A stretch of 64,000 nt of DNA from Apostichopus japonicus (lineage: Eukaryota > Echinodermata > Holothuroidea > Aspidochirotida > Stichopodidae). Where the stretch lies: assembly GCF_037975245.1 (NCBI RefSeq), contig NC_092568.1, positions 1,800,001-1,864,000 on the forward strand, in the 5' to 3' direction. Made by a program: the position numbers and the translations under genes. Of the stretch, positions 10,087 to 25,000 are shown piece by piece. The notes under the pieces were generated by a model, which did not search any database, was not told where the DNA came from, and worked only from the letters and a program-made list of their open reading frames with translations. The number at the start of each line of letters is the position of its first letter. Positions within the stretch are counted from its first letter, which is position 1.

Positions 10087-13000
10087 GTAACAATCAAGTT
10101 GTTTCGATCTGACCTGTTAACTTTGGCTACTGTCACTTGTCAGATTCACTTTTACTTTAAGACTAGGCTAGGCCTAAGTTAGAGACCCTTGACTAGCACG
10201 GGACTCTAATACTAGAAGGCTAAGCAGTTTTGTTGCACATTTGGCAAACAAGAGCCAAATTTAGTACGGTGGAAGTAGGACTGGCCGAAAGGCCTATTTG
10301 CTAGCTACATACTAGTGCTACAGGAAAGTACACCTAAAGACAAAGTTATTCATGATTCTTTCTGAGGATAGATCAGTCAAGGTCGTATTTACTTTCAGAT
10401 GACTATCTTGTAGCAATACCTTTCTTTCTTTTCATCGAAGTCTCATTCCATTACCATGTACTTTGTCCACTCATGGAGGTAAAACATACCTCCATGGTCC
10501 ACTGTAAGTCTGTATTGCATCGTGCTGTCTGAAATAACCTGCGTCTTAATTTAAAATATATTGCATCATGAACATGGCGAGGTGTAATACCCCTCCCTCC
10601 CCATATCCTGAACCAAATGTATAACTCAAATATTAAGACTATCATTAGTTACGGCAGGATTTGCTTTTTGAGATGCACTAATCACATCTCAAAATTAAAC
10701 ATTATTCATAGCTGAGCCATTAGAATTTTTGTCTTTATAGGTGCATTTCAGCAGGAAATGTAGCAGTGGGAAGTCCCTCACATGCCATACTTACAGTACT
10801 ATATCCACCTGATTAACTTCTTGTATCCAATCTTACAGGGAAAAGACTCAAGTTATTGTTCTAGGTGGTGAAGATGGTGCAGTGAGGTTATACCAGATCC
10901 CTCAATCAGGCAGAGCAGTCCACATACAGTTACAGGTAAAGTTTTCCACAGCAACACCACATTTAGTTAAAAGGAAATGCCTTTATTCCATTATTAGAAT
11001 ATACCGTACATTCAAACCGAATGTGAATAGACTCAGGATGATCCATATCACCAATCAAGGTGTCTTTGAATAAGTAAATTGAAACAAAAAATGATGTGTA
11101 ACTTTACCTTAACATGCCAAACTTTTATATACATGTATAAAGAACATATCAGTGGTATCTCCAGATGTAAACTGTCCTTTGGAAGGCCATCTCCAAAGCC
11201 TTGGTAAATTCAGTGCCAAAAAAATGTACCAGATTCTAGCCCTTAAATTAAACCATATATATATAAAGGATGGCCAAATGAAACAAGGGCTTTGGTCCTA
11301 GGGCCATTGCCCACACTTTTGACTTTTTCTGGGCATTAAAAATTAGCTGCAAACAAATTTGCTCAAAAAAATTGCAGAGTGGAAAAAGTTAGCAGGGAAC
11401 ACACACTGGCATTTCTTAGTTTTATTAATTCTGATGTTTTGTTATATATGCATCGCTGTTTTTGGAAGCAATGTCATGTCTACGATACTTGACTCCTGGG
11501 TCCCCACTTCAGAGAATTCCTGGCTCTGCCACTGCAAAGGCACCATTTCAAGCATGGCATGCAACTTGGCATTACAGGGTTGCATTCCTGGAGGGGATCT
11601 ATGAATGACATTTTGTGCATTCCCGGAGGGGGTTCTACAGTAGGAGGGACATTTAGTTGGACGTGTAGCCAGATGGCGCTCCACTGCAAATAGCATCACA
11701 GGATTACCTTTTGAACCATTGGATGTGCTATTAGTAAGATTGGTTGTCTTCAGCCCTTTGTACCATGACCTTACTAGCTTCAGTTGCTTTCTCGTGTTAA
11801 TAGGTATTGGAATTTAAAAAAGTTTACTGCAAAAGTGCTTTGTTTGTTGGACATGGAAATTATTGGTTGTCAAGGCAACCAGAATATGTACTTCTGAAAG
11901 TTCTGATCTACAATATCTTTCTGATACAGCCCTGGAAATGTCTAGAATCAAAGGGAGGACCAATTCAGAGCCTGACCCTTCATGATGTCACCAAGTTTGG
12001 ATCTATAGATGTCATCAGCGGAGATTCACGAGGGACGATGACCATCCTCTCCAATGGCCAGATTCTAGATCGGCGCCACCTATCTGATCATTCCATCAAT
12101 TCTCTGCAGGTCGATGAAGATTTAGGTGAGTACTTGGAGCTGTTCTGCATCATTCTGAAAAGAAGCCGTATAATAAAATCACAAACATTTGGAGACATAC
12201 CAGTCAGACTAAGAGGTTTCTGTGGTTTTCAGCCTTCCAAACATTTTGCTTGCAAGTTAGTATAACAGATTACTTTAGTCCGGAAAACTTTGTGAATACA
12301 CAGAAAGTAACTCTGCTTTTAAAGTTTGTTCGCAAATGTTCACAACTTGTGCCATTTCATCATTCTAAGTATTTCTTGATTGGCTGAAGTTTATTTCTTC
12401 ATGCAGGGACCTTTGTGTCTGTCATTTGCAAAATCAACACTAAAGGCAGCTAATACAGTCCTTTCATACATTTGCATAACTCACATTTGTAACAGCTGGC
12501 TTTGTTTGGAACATAACAGTCCTCTCGCCATGGAAACACAACTGAACAAGATATAATATATTGATTGATGCATTAGTGTCACAACTGCTACCTTAAGGAA
12601 TTTAAATTTATGTTGTTTCCAAAACAGATAAAAAGTTCAATGCTCACATTCTGTAGCAGATGATGGATCTGGAATGCTGGACTAGAATAATTTGCATATA
12701 TAATGTTTAGATCTAAAGTAGCTAATATTACCATCAATTGATACTGCCATTTGCCAGCTGGTTGCAGTGCACCGATTTATGCAAATTTATGCAAATCTTG
12801 ATTGCCCTGCGGGGTAACAATGCACTATTTACTTTGAATGCAAGTAATGAAAGCGTCTGCTGGTAACTCCCACTATGAATATATAATTTTAGTAAATTAT
12901 TTTGAAGGAGAAATAGTTCTATTTTTAGAGAATGTGTTATGACACTAAAGCAGCATAAAATAATGACAAGTAGCAGTGGTTGGTGTAATGGTGTTAGTAG

Positions 13001-16000
13001 CCATCAAAGTGGTTGTGATGTAAAATTGTATCTAACCCTTTGATTCAGACTTGTATAGAACCTTGCATGTAAAAGTTATTGACTTACTGTATATCGGTTG
13101 TTATTCAGTATGAATAATATTCATGACTATGGAACTCTTAAAGACATGAAATCATATGAGAAAGTAACTAAGGATGTAGGATCAACTTTCTGAAGATAAT
13201 ACAAAGGTTTATTTTGTTTCAAGCATTCATTTTTCAATAAGTTATAACACTGGTGCAATCATTTCCACATGCAAATTACCCTGGACAACTCCTTAGCATC
13301 CCTAGTGTCTGACCAATCCCTGAATGGATGAAAAATATCCAATCCTCCCCTCCACCTCCCCTTCTCTCACCAATTCCTAACCACAAATTTGTAATTTCAC
13401 AGAATATTTCTTAAATAATTTGGGTGGTGACGGTCTAAGTTAAATGTGTACGTCAGTGGTCTGATGCATTGAATATCCTCTTATCCCTCAGATCAGGACA
13501 GTAAATGGTGATTCTAGGAGCAGAATTGAATTAAAAGTGCCATATCTGTCTTTCTTACTCAATAAGTACTAATTGCAAAGCAAAAAAGAATAGATATTAG
13601 CTGATGTTTGTTAAAACATTTTCTCATCAGTTTCAAGTGGGTCGTGATAATCTCAATACTAAACCGCTGTTAAATCGTTAGAGAAGTGAAATGATTTGTA
13701 CAAACTGCTGTTATCACTGCTTGGGAGACAGCAGATAAATGTGACTATAGAACAGATTTAGGCATCTTAACCAAACTGCTGCAACGTCTCCCATTTTTTA
13801 ACAATTTGAATCACAACATTTCGTTTATAGCTGGTAATACAGCCATTGTGGCAGGAGACTCCGGTGGTCTTTTAAGTGCTGTGCTTCCATTCAACGATCT
13901 CTGGAAACTAAAGTTGAGGCCTGAAGACAGCGTAGCCAAGGTTAGATCTGATGTTTTCATCTTTCCTCATTCAGTACTGAAGCACAACATACGAGAGGTG
14001 ATGCTTGTGCCCTCTCTGCGTTTACTTTACATGAATCCTTACCCAAACATTTCTTTATAAATGGTCATCAGTATATGCCCCCAAATAAGCTAGAAAAGTC
14101 AAATACTGGTCACTCATGTTCAAACCTCTATAGACAATTTACATCCACCATCAAACCTCAGAGAGACATTTAGTCATCTAATCAGGGGGATAGGAAGCTT
14201 CCAAAAAGTTGGGGGGGGGGGGGGGGCACAACATCAGAGGGGCACTTTCTCATTCCACAACCACCATTCGTTATGCTATAATCTGATACACACCGGCCAT
14301 ATCACTTAAATATGTATGATGTGTTAGTATGCTATCAATACTATTTATTGAGTTTGTTTATTGTAAACTGTGCTACAAAAAGATATGGGATGCCATTTTA
14401 AAAATATCATGTACAGACTAAATATAAATAATTAAAATAAAATATTAAAATTAACGAAGGCTTAAGATATCCAAAAGACAGTTCTTCATCAAAGGGGCAC
14501 ATTTTATTTGCCAGTAGGGCACATTTGCTATTTTGGAAAAAAATGTTGGGGCACATGCCCCCAGTGCCCCCCCCCCCTCCTGCCCCTACACCCTTGCATC
14601 TAATTGAATACTCCTCAATGTCTGTGCATAATTAGGATAAGTCTGAACCTTCCAGAAAATTTGTGTGAAACGTAAGCAAACTTTAGCACGCTTAAACTGG
14701 AAGACATTTAAGACTGCTAACTATTTCAAGAGAACTACATGGTAAAAAGTAAACGGTCCAACACACCAGTCTACGAAATTTCAAGGGGGAGACTCAAGGG
14801 GCGAAATTGTAAAAAGAGGACTATGAAAAAACTTTTGTTGCTAACTTTGCTTCACACGTAAAGAAGTTCACAATGATTTTTTACTCATTGACATATTTAT
14901 AAAAGTGAGTCTTTGGGGGAAGGTTCAAATTGTGGTGAATCAATCAAGGTTTGTAGGGCCAAGGCATCACTCTCCCTGTCATCCTTCATATGTTGAAGTT
15001 GCTATAATATTATGGCGTGATTTGTTGTGACTATAGATGACTCGAAGGTGAAATCACTATTTAAACATCATTTTCTCGGGTTTTCTGAAAAAATAAAAAT
15101 GCAATGTTTGTATATAAAACCAATCAGGAAATTACAAGACAAAGTCTGTTGAAAGAACAAAACGAAGAATTTTAATCCTGGGAGTTAATAATAATTCACC
15201 ATTCAGCCTCCAGAACTATCCATCAACAAAATAGTGGCCCATTCCTTACCTTCACTTTTTCACGAACTTCATTCTTTTGCAAATGCCAAAGACAAACTCC
15301 AAAATCAAAAGTGAGAATTTTTAAATTAACAGAGTGTAGCAACATAAAGTTAAGAAGGAAAACACTGTTTCACTTGCGTGTGGTTCTGGAAAATAACATC
15401 ATCGCAAGAAGTGGCTGGACAAATGAATATACAGGTCTTGGGGGCCACTGAAAAGATCAAAGGGCCACATTCATAGACAGACTGTCTGCCTTACTATGTA
15501 ACTGAAACTGTTCCAGTTATCGATGAATGAGTTGGTTGTCTCGTTGATTAAATATTTTGTACCGATCATTCCTTTGGAGCGGGAAAAATCGAGGCGATGT
15601 GACTGGTAGGTTCATGACCTCTCCCTCTCAGATATGCCATTTCATATGACCCCTTTAGTATCTTCATTCCCTTATTATAGCAACCAGGGACCAGTCAGCC
15701 TTCTGTTAAAGCTCTCCTGGCTTTTAGTGGGCCTAGTTCCTCAGCAGGTCATGTGACCAACTACATCTTAGTCTGTGATGACCAAAACTGTCTGCATATC
15801 CTCCAGCAAGGCACAAAAGTATTAACTTTATCAACTCCTGGACCTGTCACTGCAGTAAGGTTCTTTCTTATTTCATTTTAAATTAATTCAAGACTAAGTT
15901 TTTCTAGATATAATGTTCTGAACCGGGGACATCAAACATATGCACCTTTTTGTAAATCTTTACAAGTTTTCAGAGGCAAGTTATGATACTTAATACATAA

Positions 16001-19000
16001 TGTGATGTTGTTTCCTAAGCTATTACTGCTCTCTGCAATGTCGTCATGAAATCCTAACACATAAAATGTATGAGAAGTTGTAGCCTAAACTTAAATTTAA
16101 TAAAAAAGAAAATAAGTCACACACCATGAATGGATAAAAATTTCTTCCAAATGTATATTTGTTTTCTTTCGTTTTGACTGTAGATGTGTTCTGGTATATT
16201 CCAAGGCAGCTCAGGAGAAATCGATCAAAGGTTCTTTTCAATGAAGGAAGTCGCTCTGGGATGTCACAATGGGACAATTTACATCATGAAAGAATTCAAG
16301 GTACCTTGTCACATGTACATCAATATATATATGTAAATCATTTCATACATTATAGACCTCATCAGATCATGTGAGAATTTTAAAATGAAAGAGATTAATT
16401 TAATCAGCAGCTGCAGTCACTCTTAAAGCAGCAATTTGCCTTGATTCTCTAGATTTTCCAATACTAGGATACTATACCAATGACGTAAACTAAGCTAACT
16501 GTAAAGTTTCAACTCAAGCTATTCCCGAAAAGTGCAAAAAATATGACATTTTCTGATTTTCTGATTTTGAATCTTTGACTTCGATAGACTCCTCCCACTT
16601 ATGAATATGTATAACGGACAAGGTACTTTGAATAGAAAGGTAAACAGTAAACAAAAATCAGCTGAGGAGATGTATTTACTGCGCGAAGGGACAGTTACGG
16701 CATATCTCATTGCATACGATGCCCTAAAAACCCAAGAAAATTTGTCGCTCCGTGAAAATAAACAGCAAGGATACATAAGAAAGAAAGTCATGGAGACCAG
16801 AAGAACCCGATCGGTACGTAACATTCGCGAGAACGATATTGTATCACTCTACTCGGTGTTACATAGGCTAGTTACTGTAGTACAATTAGACCTATTAGTG
16901 TGTGACTTACACTGGTTAGGCCTGAATAACGTTATGTACATGCTGTGCATTGTGCACTAAAAGCAATGTAGCTATGAGTGTAGCGCAATGGGGGCCGTTA
17001 GCTTCCGGACCTGTTAGTTTCCTCTCTTGTAAAACCTTAGTTTCCTCCTCTAACAACATGGGAGAAAATAACATTTTTCAGGAGAGGAAAGTAACGTTTC
17101 TTATAAGGGAATGCAATAAGGCATATTGGCTAGGCCATGTGGAGATTTAAGCAGTGCTTTGCAGCAAGGGATTACCATGCCAATGAATGAGCCTATTTTT
17201 AGCGCCAAGTCATACATAAACATCTCTTCACTGATTGGTTGAATTTGAACAGGCGGTTTTGTAGAGCTGCATGTGATAAATACTAAATGATTTGATGTGT
17301 CAGGGAGACACTCATCTCAGAATCATATAAAGCCTTAATTACTTGCTAATTTATGTTCGCTGTGGGGAAAAAAGTATGAGAAAGTCTCAGTTTTGTCTTT
17401 TGTGATTGTATTATGATAAAAACTTGATAGACACGGAAAACTTGAGGAAAACGGCGACTCGGACGCAAAATGCTGCTTTAAGCCACTCAACACTTACCTG
17501 CCTCCTCAAACTTTTGCACTTTACTTGTGCCCTATGCTCTATTGCAACTTTTAAAATACTCAGTTATTTTAATCGCTGTGCGCCTTTTGAAATGCTATCC
17601 TCTTTCGTTCATCGGCCAGTCCTTTATGCTTTAGATTCAAGTTATGTAGTACTTATGAGTTCCATTATAGTAGTTCCATTAAAAGAGCTAACCTATGCAG
17701 ATAATGTACAAGAAGTTCAACACACGATGCTATACTAAAGCTGAGAACACTGCAATACACCGCTGACCCTCTTAAGACTTTTTTTGAGAGCTTTTAGAGA
17801 GATAACATATTGTAGAATAGAAAACCTGAAATTTCGATGGAACATTTGTTGGAGTATGATTTGTGAGTTGCCAAAAATGCTTAATTAGTCAGGAAATTAG
17901 GTTTTTGCCATTTTTTTTAATTTCCATGGACTACCTATGTGTTCACCACTTATAACACATTGTGTGGATGCTACATTGTAGCTAAATTGTTAATTTTTGT
18001 CATAGGTCAGCACTCAGTGTGTGGGTTGCATCCGTGTTTCCATGTATATATTACATAACATGACCTCACACAACGACCTCAATTAACAGGTAAAAACAGC
18101 GTACAAAATCGACAATATGATGGGACACCATAATTTGATTCAGTTATTTGCTAATAAAAAGCTACCAGCAAAATTCTTCTATTGAATGAAATCCAATGTA
18201 TAAAACATGTGTTGTAATGATGCCTTTGTTTGACTAATATTCCATCGTGAAAGCTTCAAGAGTGGATTTAATGCACATCTCTTAATTAACCAAATTGGAT
18301 GAACTAAATGACGAGTGGTTGTTAAACCAATTAGGAGGCTTGTCCCTGAGCTGCGGTGTTCCTCATGAACTGTGAAAACCAACATAAGCTTTTCTATGAT
18401 ACATACATATTTCATTCATAACAGATCGATAAGATATGTCTCTTTTCTAATTTATTTTTCCATTTTTCCACTTTGGAGGACTTGAAAAGTTTATAATCCC
18501 AAGAGAATAAATAAGTCTGACTTTAACAGGCAATAATACATTTCGGTAGACAAACTGCTGAAGCTATTTGGGCATTTTTTGATTATTAATATCTTGCAGA
18601 CAATCATCGCGTAAATAGCAATCGGAAACCTAGCATCTGTCATCAGTAGCATTTTAATCGCATAAACAGATCCGATGATCTGATTATGCTCTCAGTGTAT
18701 CCACTTATAGCCAAGGATGAGATAAGCTGGCGTATCATGCGAATTTAATGGATCCTCGTCTGATTAGAAAAACCGTCAATGGTCAGTACTGGAATAGTGG
18801 CGTATGTCTTTAGTTGACTGGTGATGATTCTACTGTGAAATATTTAAGTGTTTTCATCCTTCACACTGGGACATTTTTTAAATTTTTTATAGTACCCTTT
18901 GAATGAAAAAAATATTGCAAGTTTACTAAAAGACCTACTTAGGGAGCTTTGAAGGTGACAGTAAGATATTGAGATAATGAAAAGAAAAATCAATATATTT

Positions 19001-22000
19001 TGGCATTAATATATATTGAGATATCCATATATATCTAAATGTGAGATTTTGTGTTTTTTTGAATATGTGAATGTCTTAATTGCTAGATATTTAGATATTA
19101 AGATCTCATAGGTTTATCTGAATATCTTAACACCGACCTAGTTAAATATTATTCACACCCTCCCTTGGAAAATATCCATAGAAAATCTTCTTGTTTGCGA
19201 AGGATATATCCGCAAGAATTGTGTACAGTAGGATACGTTGCAATATTCTGTCTGACAGTGGGTGGGAGGGGGGTGGGGGAGTAGGCAGGTGGAGATGATG
19301 GCAGATTCCTGTCGGTCTTGTATCTGAATATCCAATTGATTCTCAGATATTTAACTATTAACTGTTAGCTCCATGCTTTAGCCCTGCCTAGGTTTGTAGA
19401 TATTTTTTTTTGTATTTCACTTATGTTACTGTAATGAGAATAATACAGTACTCTATAAGCAGCTAATGTGTAAGCAATGTTGAGAGGGCGCTATTGCATA
19501 TTGTAATGATGGGGTGAAGTGGATCAGATCAATGACAGTTACAGTGTAATTCAGGAAATGTGTTTTGTTGTGAAATAGTTAACACAATCGATACCTTTGA
19601 ATCATTTATCCATATTCTGATTTCAAACAGGGGCACAACCACTTATAGTTATGGGAATCTTTAGCCTTCCCCAAATAATCAATGGGAGTCATCCCCCCAC
19701 CCCCACCCCCTAGGCAGACATTATATTGTTAAATATCCCAGTGAACAGTACATAAATAGTTAGCATATATGTGCAGTACAACCTAAAAGATCACAAATTC
19801 TCATCATTGTTTGACAAGGTGCAAAATATTGCAACATTTCACCTAAGCACCCACCATCTTACCAAAATGTCATCGTACCCACAAAGGGGTTTGGGTCCTT
19901 CCCTGGACAACATAACATATTATCTCCCTCCCCCCTCACCCACATTGCCAAATGGTGGTCGCACCCCTGATTTCAGTGGCTATCCCTAGCCCTGAAAGTT
20001 GCATTAAAAGTATCAAAATGTCCTTTATATGGTTATTTTGTTTGAAATAAACTTGACAATGGGAAAACACTGCCTGTACATGTTCATACGTCATGGAAAT
20101 AGTTCACCCATCATTCTGATCTTCCCTTTCCTTTGTAGATTTTGCCACAAGCCTATGCTAATATACAATTACCCATCATGCATCTGAGGCAGCTCCCGTC
20201 AGTACGGGATGATGGACTGGATTCCATACTCTGCGCTGGTCAGTTCAGGGCTGTGTTACTTCTTCACAACGGTCAGGTAAGTTTTTTTCAGGTACATTTT
20301 GTTCATGGAGGAAACCAAGCGATAAATCGTCTGTCTTTCCTACCTAAAAAAAACTATGAAATAAAACTAGGTAGCTAGCCTAAGAACAAGAAAACACTAG
20401 CAACCACAGCCACGACTGCAGTTTACTGGCAAGAGGATAAATGTGATATGGTAACAGTTCCAGGCAACAGTTCTAAATGTTTCAAGTTTATAACAGAGTT
20501 ATCTCAGAGAAGAGGTTGGGGAGGGGGACTGTCATCCCTAGTTACTGGCAGTGGCAACTGTGTCCATGGTAACAGTCACAGCAAAAGACCTCTGTCTGTA
20601 GGTTGTAAAGACTTGTTACACACAATGTGCAACTGTGAAGTTTTGTGCTGGATTTTTATACCAGAACGTCCAACCATGGTCGTGACCACTTTGAAGTAAC
20701 AATAATTGGTTTACTTGACATTAATTCTACCACAAGCTGTAAACTCCATAGCAACCAGTATAGAAAGCAAACTCATGGTTTTGCACTATTTGTGTTTTGT
20801 AAAATTTGTTACAAACCACCAGATATTTGGTCACATCATCTTTTGCTATTTAACAGGGAAAATGAAAATATTCTTGCCAAAAATCGGCAAGAATATGGTG
20901 AAATTTCTACATAACCAGAGAAATCTTTCTGTATAGCATTGACTTCCCAGCATTTTTATTGCAATTGTTTGTTTATACAAATCTGTCAAGCTACTGCAGA
21001 CCCAGGGCATTCTCTATGGGCCTAGTTTATATAATTATTATTATCATCTGTGAATGAGTAGATATGCCAAGGCCTACCTGTAACAATGCTGAATACATGC
21101 ATCTGAGTCATCAGTTTAAACCTATACTTTACCCAGCATGAGACAATATGGATTGGCAATAGCTTTTAACAGTGAATTCTTTGATGAAATGAGATTCATA
21201 AATCCATTGCAATCATGTTCATAATCGATTTTAATCATACACAAATTCAATGATAATCGTTTCAATTACTTACCTGCCAAATGTTATGGTTTAACCGTGA
21301 GATTCATGGTAAAACAGATTTACAAGTGTGGAGTCGTGAATATTATTTGTTATTAAGAAAGTCTAAGTATTGAGTTGTACTGTACATGACTTCACAACTT
21401 TCTATAAAATTCCAATGGTAATATCATATCATCAGATTCATTGATACAAATTTTTTTTTCTTCTGTTTGGCTAGTCTTAATTCAGTAAAATCATGGTCTT
21501 TTAAGCAAAAGTATTACTTGCCTCCGTGTGATATCCCACTAATATATAGAAAGGTAAACACTGCCCTCTAAACTCAACCACAGATTCTGACCTGTACAGA
21601 GTTTTAGTGTCAATTATTGTTGTGTCATTATAGGAATGTGGTTATTTAATGATCAGTTTAAATAAAATTAGGGGGGGGAAGGGGGCGTTAGGGAGAGGGT
21701 TCATTGTTTGTGTGATATAATTGTGATAAATATAAACAGTATTTTTTTTTTTTTGAAGTTATGACCTCTTAAAAGACATAATATAGTTAAATTGATTTTA
21801 ATATTTTGTTGAGTTTTTCAATCCATGAATGGCAGCCCTTGATTAGGTCAAATACAAACACTAACAGCACCTGTCTCAATGATCCCATTTCCTTTACTTT
21901 GCGTTTGGCAAAGGAAACTTTCAAAGTTGAATTGATTGAAACCGCCTCCAAGTATCGGATCAAACTTTTTGTTCCATTCATGAAAATGACAGTGATTGTG

Positions 22001-25000
22001 CTTACAAAGACCTTTTTTTTCCTGCACCCTAAAAGTTGAAGCAAGCGCAGTTCAGTGATGCTGAATAAAGAAGTTTTAAATTGGATTCATGACTTTATGA
22101 GATCTCTCCACCCGATATTTATTGCTCCTTTCTTTTTGATCTGTATTTCTCGCTCTTGACATCTTCATTTGGCGTGGGAAGTCATGTGTGCTTCATTTGA
22201 CAAGATCCTTCCAAAATGCAATAAAAATAAACTTTATAGCCTATCAAGAAACATCAAAGAGATCGCCAAGTGGGTAAATGAATAATTCAGTCTGAGCGCT
22301 TGATCATCAAAGCCAACAATTTAAAGCAACAGACCAGCTAGCTGATTTTTACTTTATAAATGGTACAAAATCACTGTTCATTCTGTCAGATTTTATCTAT
22401 TTTCAGCCCCATAATCATGAAAAATTATTGCATTTTCTTTTAAAAAAAAAAAAAGTTACAAACAAATTTCCTCTAGCCCAAAAATGTGTAGTCATATGCT
22501 AGTCGGAACTTAAAATTGTTTTTTCACAAGGTAATTTTTTTTTGTCTCGCATCCGATATGCAAATTAGGGCGAAATCTTGTTAATCCTACCACGAAAGTG
22601 GTATATGCATAGATGTTATTGGTGTAAGCATTAATTTAACATAGAAACATAAACTGTGTTGAATTGTCACATTCTGGTGGTAACATGAACGGAACTGCTG
22701 AACACAGGACAAAGTTGTGCGTGAACACATCATCTCTTAATCCACCAAAGTCACATCAAAGAGTGAAATTTACAAATGTCACACGTAGGTTTGAAAAAAT
22801 ATATTACAATATATCATCAACTTTGTTAGACACAGAAAGGTTCTGTATAAAGTTTTAATAACTAGCCAGGTGCAGATCCAGAGCGTGTGGGGGTGTACAC
22901 TCCTTTCCCCCTTATTAACCCCACACAGAAACTTGGGTGAATTATAATTATTAGCACAATGCTGCATCCAAAACTAATTAAATATTTGATTTATAGCCTA
23001 TGCGACAGGATGCACTATTCAAGGTCTAAAAATTTTATGTTTTTTTCTCAGGGTGGAGCTCCACCCCCCCCCTATTGATACTTTTTCCATGTCTTCTCCT
23101 GAAGTGAAAAGGCACTGACCTTTTCTATGCTGCTATATAGGGGCTCAATAATTCTGGTTTTACTTTGTAGCTGTGTTTATAATTTGTTCATCCTTCATTA
23201 TTTGTTTGTGATTGAAGAAGGAAATTTGGATCATTGTTTGGGACCCTTGAATTTTATTATGAACAGTAGAAAATTAGACCAGTTTAAGCACTTTCATAGT
23301 ATTTTTAATTGTTGTTTGGAGAAAAAATGCAGTTTAGGCACGACATGGTTCTAATCGAGTGAGCTATGACAAGTTGCAGATTTTTAGTTTCTTTTCATCT
23401 TTAGATCTTTGTTTATAGTCAACAAGTAAATCAATGACTATTAATGCCAGACATATCTAACAACTGCCTTATATTCTCTTTTCTGATTTCCAAGAAGCAA
23501 CTAATGAATATTTAATTAATTTAATAATTAAATGACTCAGTCTGCCAATATTTTCAACTTCTTCTTCTTCTCTAAAGTCTTCTTGTATACATTTCAAGAT
23601 AAATTGAGCATTATTGAATGCTATTGAGCATAATAAATTAAATTAAGTTTTGATAAGAATCATGTGGGTGTGGTTATCTATACTTTGAGTGTCGTGGTTC
23701 AAGTTTATTTAAACTTGTTAAACTGGACAAAATTATGTTTTCCATGAAGTTAGCATTATATCACTCAGAGAATTTACTTGCCATCATTCCCTTCCCTTTT
23801 TTTCACCAAAGCTAGCTATGTGTAAGATATTCCTTCATTTCTCACTTTTTCTATTATTATTATTATTTTTTTTTATACTTTCCTAGCCTTTTCAATTTAA
23901 ATGTTATCAATGATTTACTCTTTGCTGTTTCTCAATACTGAGGTTGAATAGAAAGGTAGAAATCGTTTAATCCTGATTGATCACATCTGACAGACTGCTC
24001 ATGAATAATGCATGAACAACTAAATGAACCTATGTATATTCATTGCATTTGTCAAATTGTTTGCAAGTTTTGTGAGTCAATGGACTATGTCAGGTGCTAT
24101 GCAGTTTTATTCTAAAGATACTGTAGAGCTCAAAAACCAAAACGTTCTATAAATTTTAAAGAGGACAGTTTAAAAGCTATTACTTTTACCAAAGAGCAAT
24201 TTCCCTATGTCACAAATGTTACCTTAGCCTGGTGGAGTTACATACCCTTTTGTTTCACCTCTCATCACAGATTCACATGAAGTTACATACAAGTGAAATG
24301 TACCTTATGAATATTAAGAACTTGTTCTTCTTGTCCGAAAAAGGTTCATAACAGTTAACTCATGTGCTCAACAGTTTCATGACAATAATGACTTCAGCCC
24401 CAATTCTTATATGCAAAAGTATGTTAAAGGCTAGATTTATGATGCTCTCCAGAAGTATTACACTGCAAATGTAACAAACTGCTAAAGACTATTAACCACC
24501 AGTATTGGTTTCTTAGTATAAAAGTATATACTGTAAGTGCTTCAACTTCAAGTCCATTTTTGCATTAAATTTATAAACATTCACAGAAAGGGGTGCTCTT
24601 CCCGATGGCCCTTTAACTGTCCAATATCAAGATTTACTCAATTAATACCGGAAGGCCTGTCTGGTAGTACAACAATTTTTTGTGAGATGTTTAAGAGACC
24701 TCATTGACAATCGGGTTGGGGAACCCAAAACCCAATATATTAAGTCTGTAAATCATGTGGTCAAGAGGGTGTTTGGTCAAGTGAATTGTCACAAGCCACT
24801 TCGAAAAGGACATAGACCCCGAACACCATTCATGGAAATTATAGTCTACCTAGAGGTTCTGCAATAAAGATGGTTTAGGCAAGTTAGTGCATTTTATAAA
24901 GGAATGCATAGAGGAATTTGAACCATTACAAGAAAAATCATAATATATGAAATGTTATCCCTCAAAATGAAGAATATTGTCAAATATATAAATATGTAAC

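Noticed and set aside
11807-12265. 152-codon frame as a stand-alone gene
   Set aside because: Only 11930-12125 fits the spliced propeller gene in phase; the rest is intron read-through.
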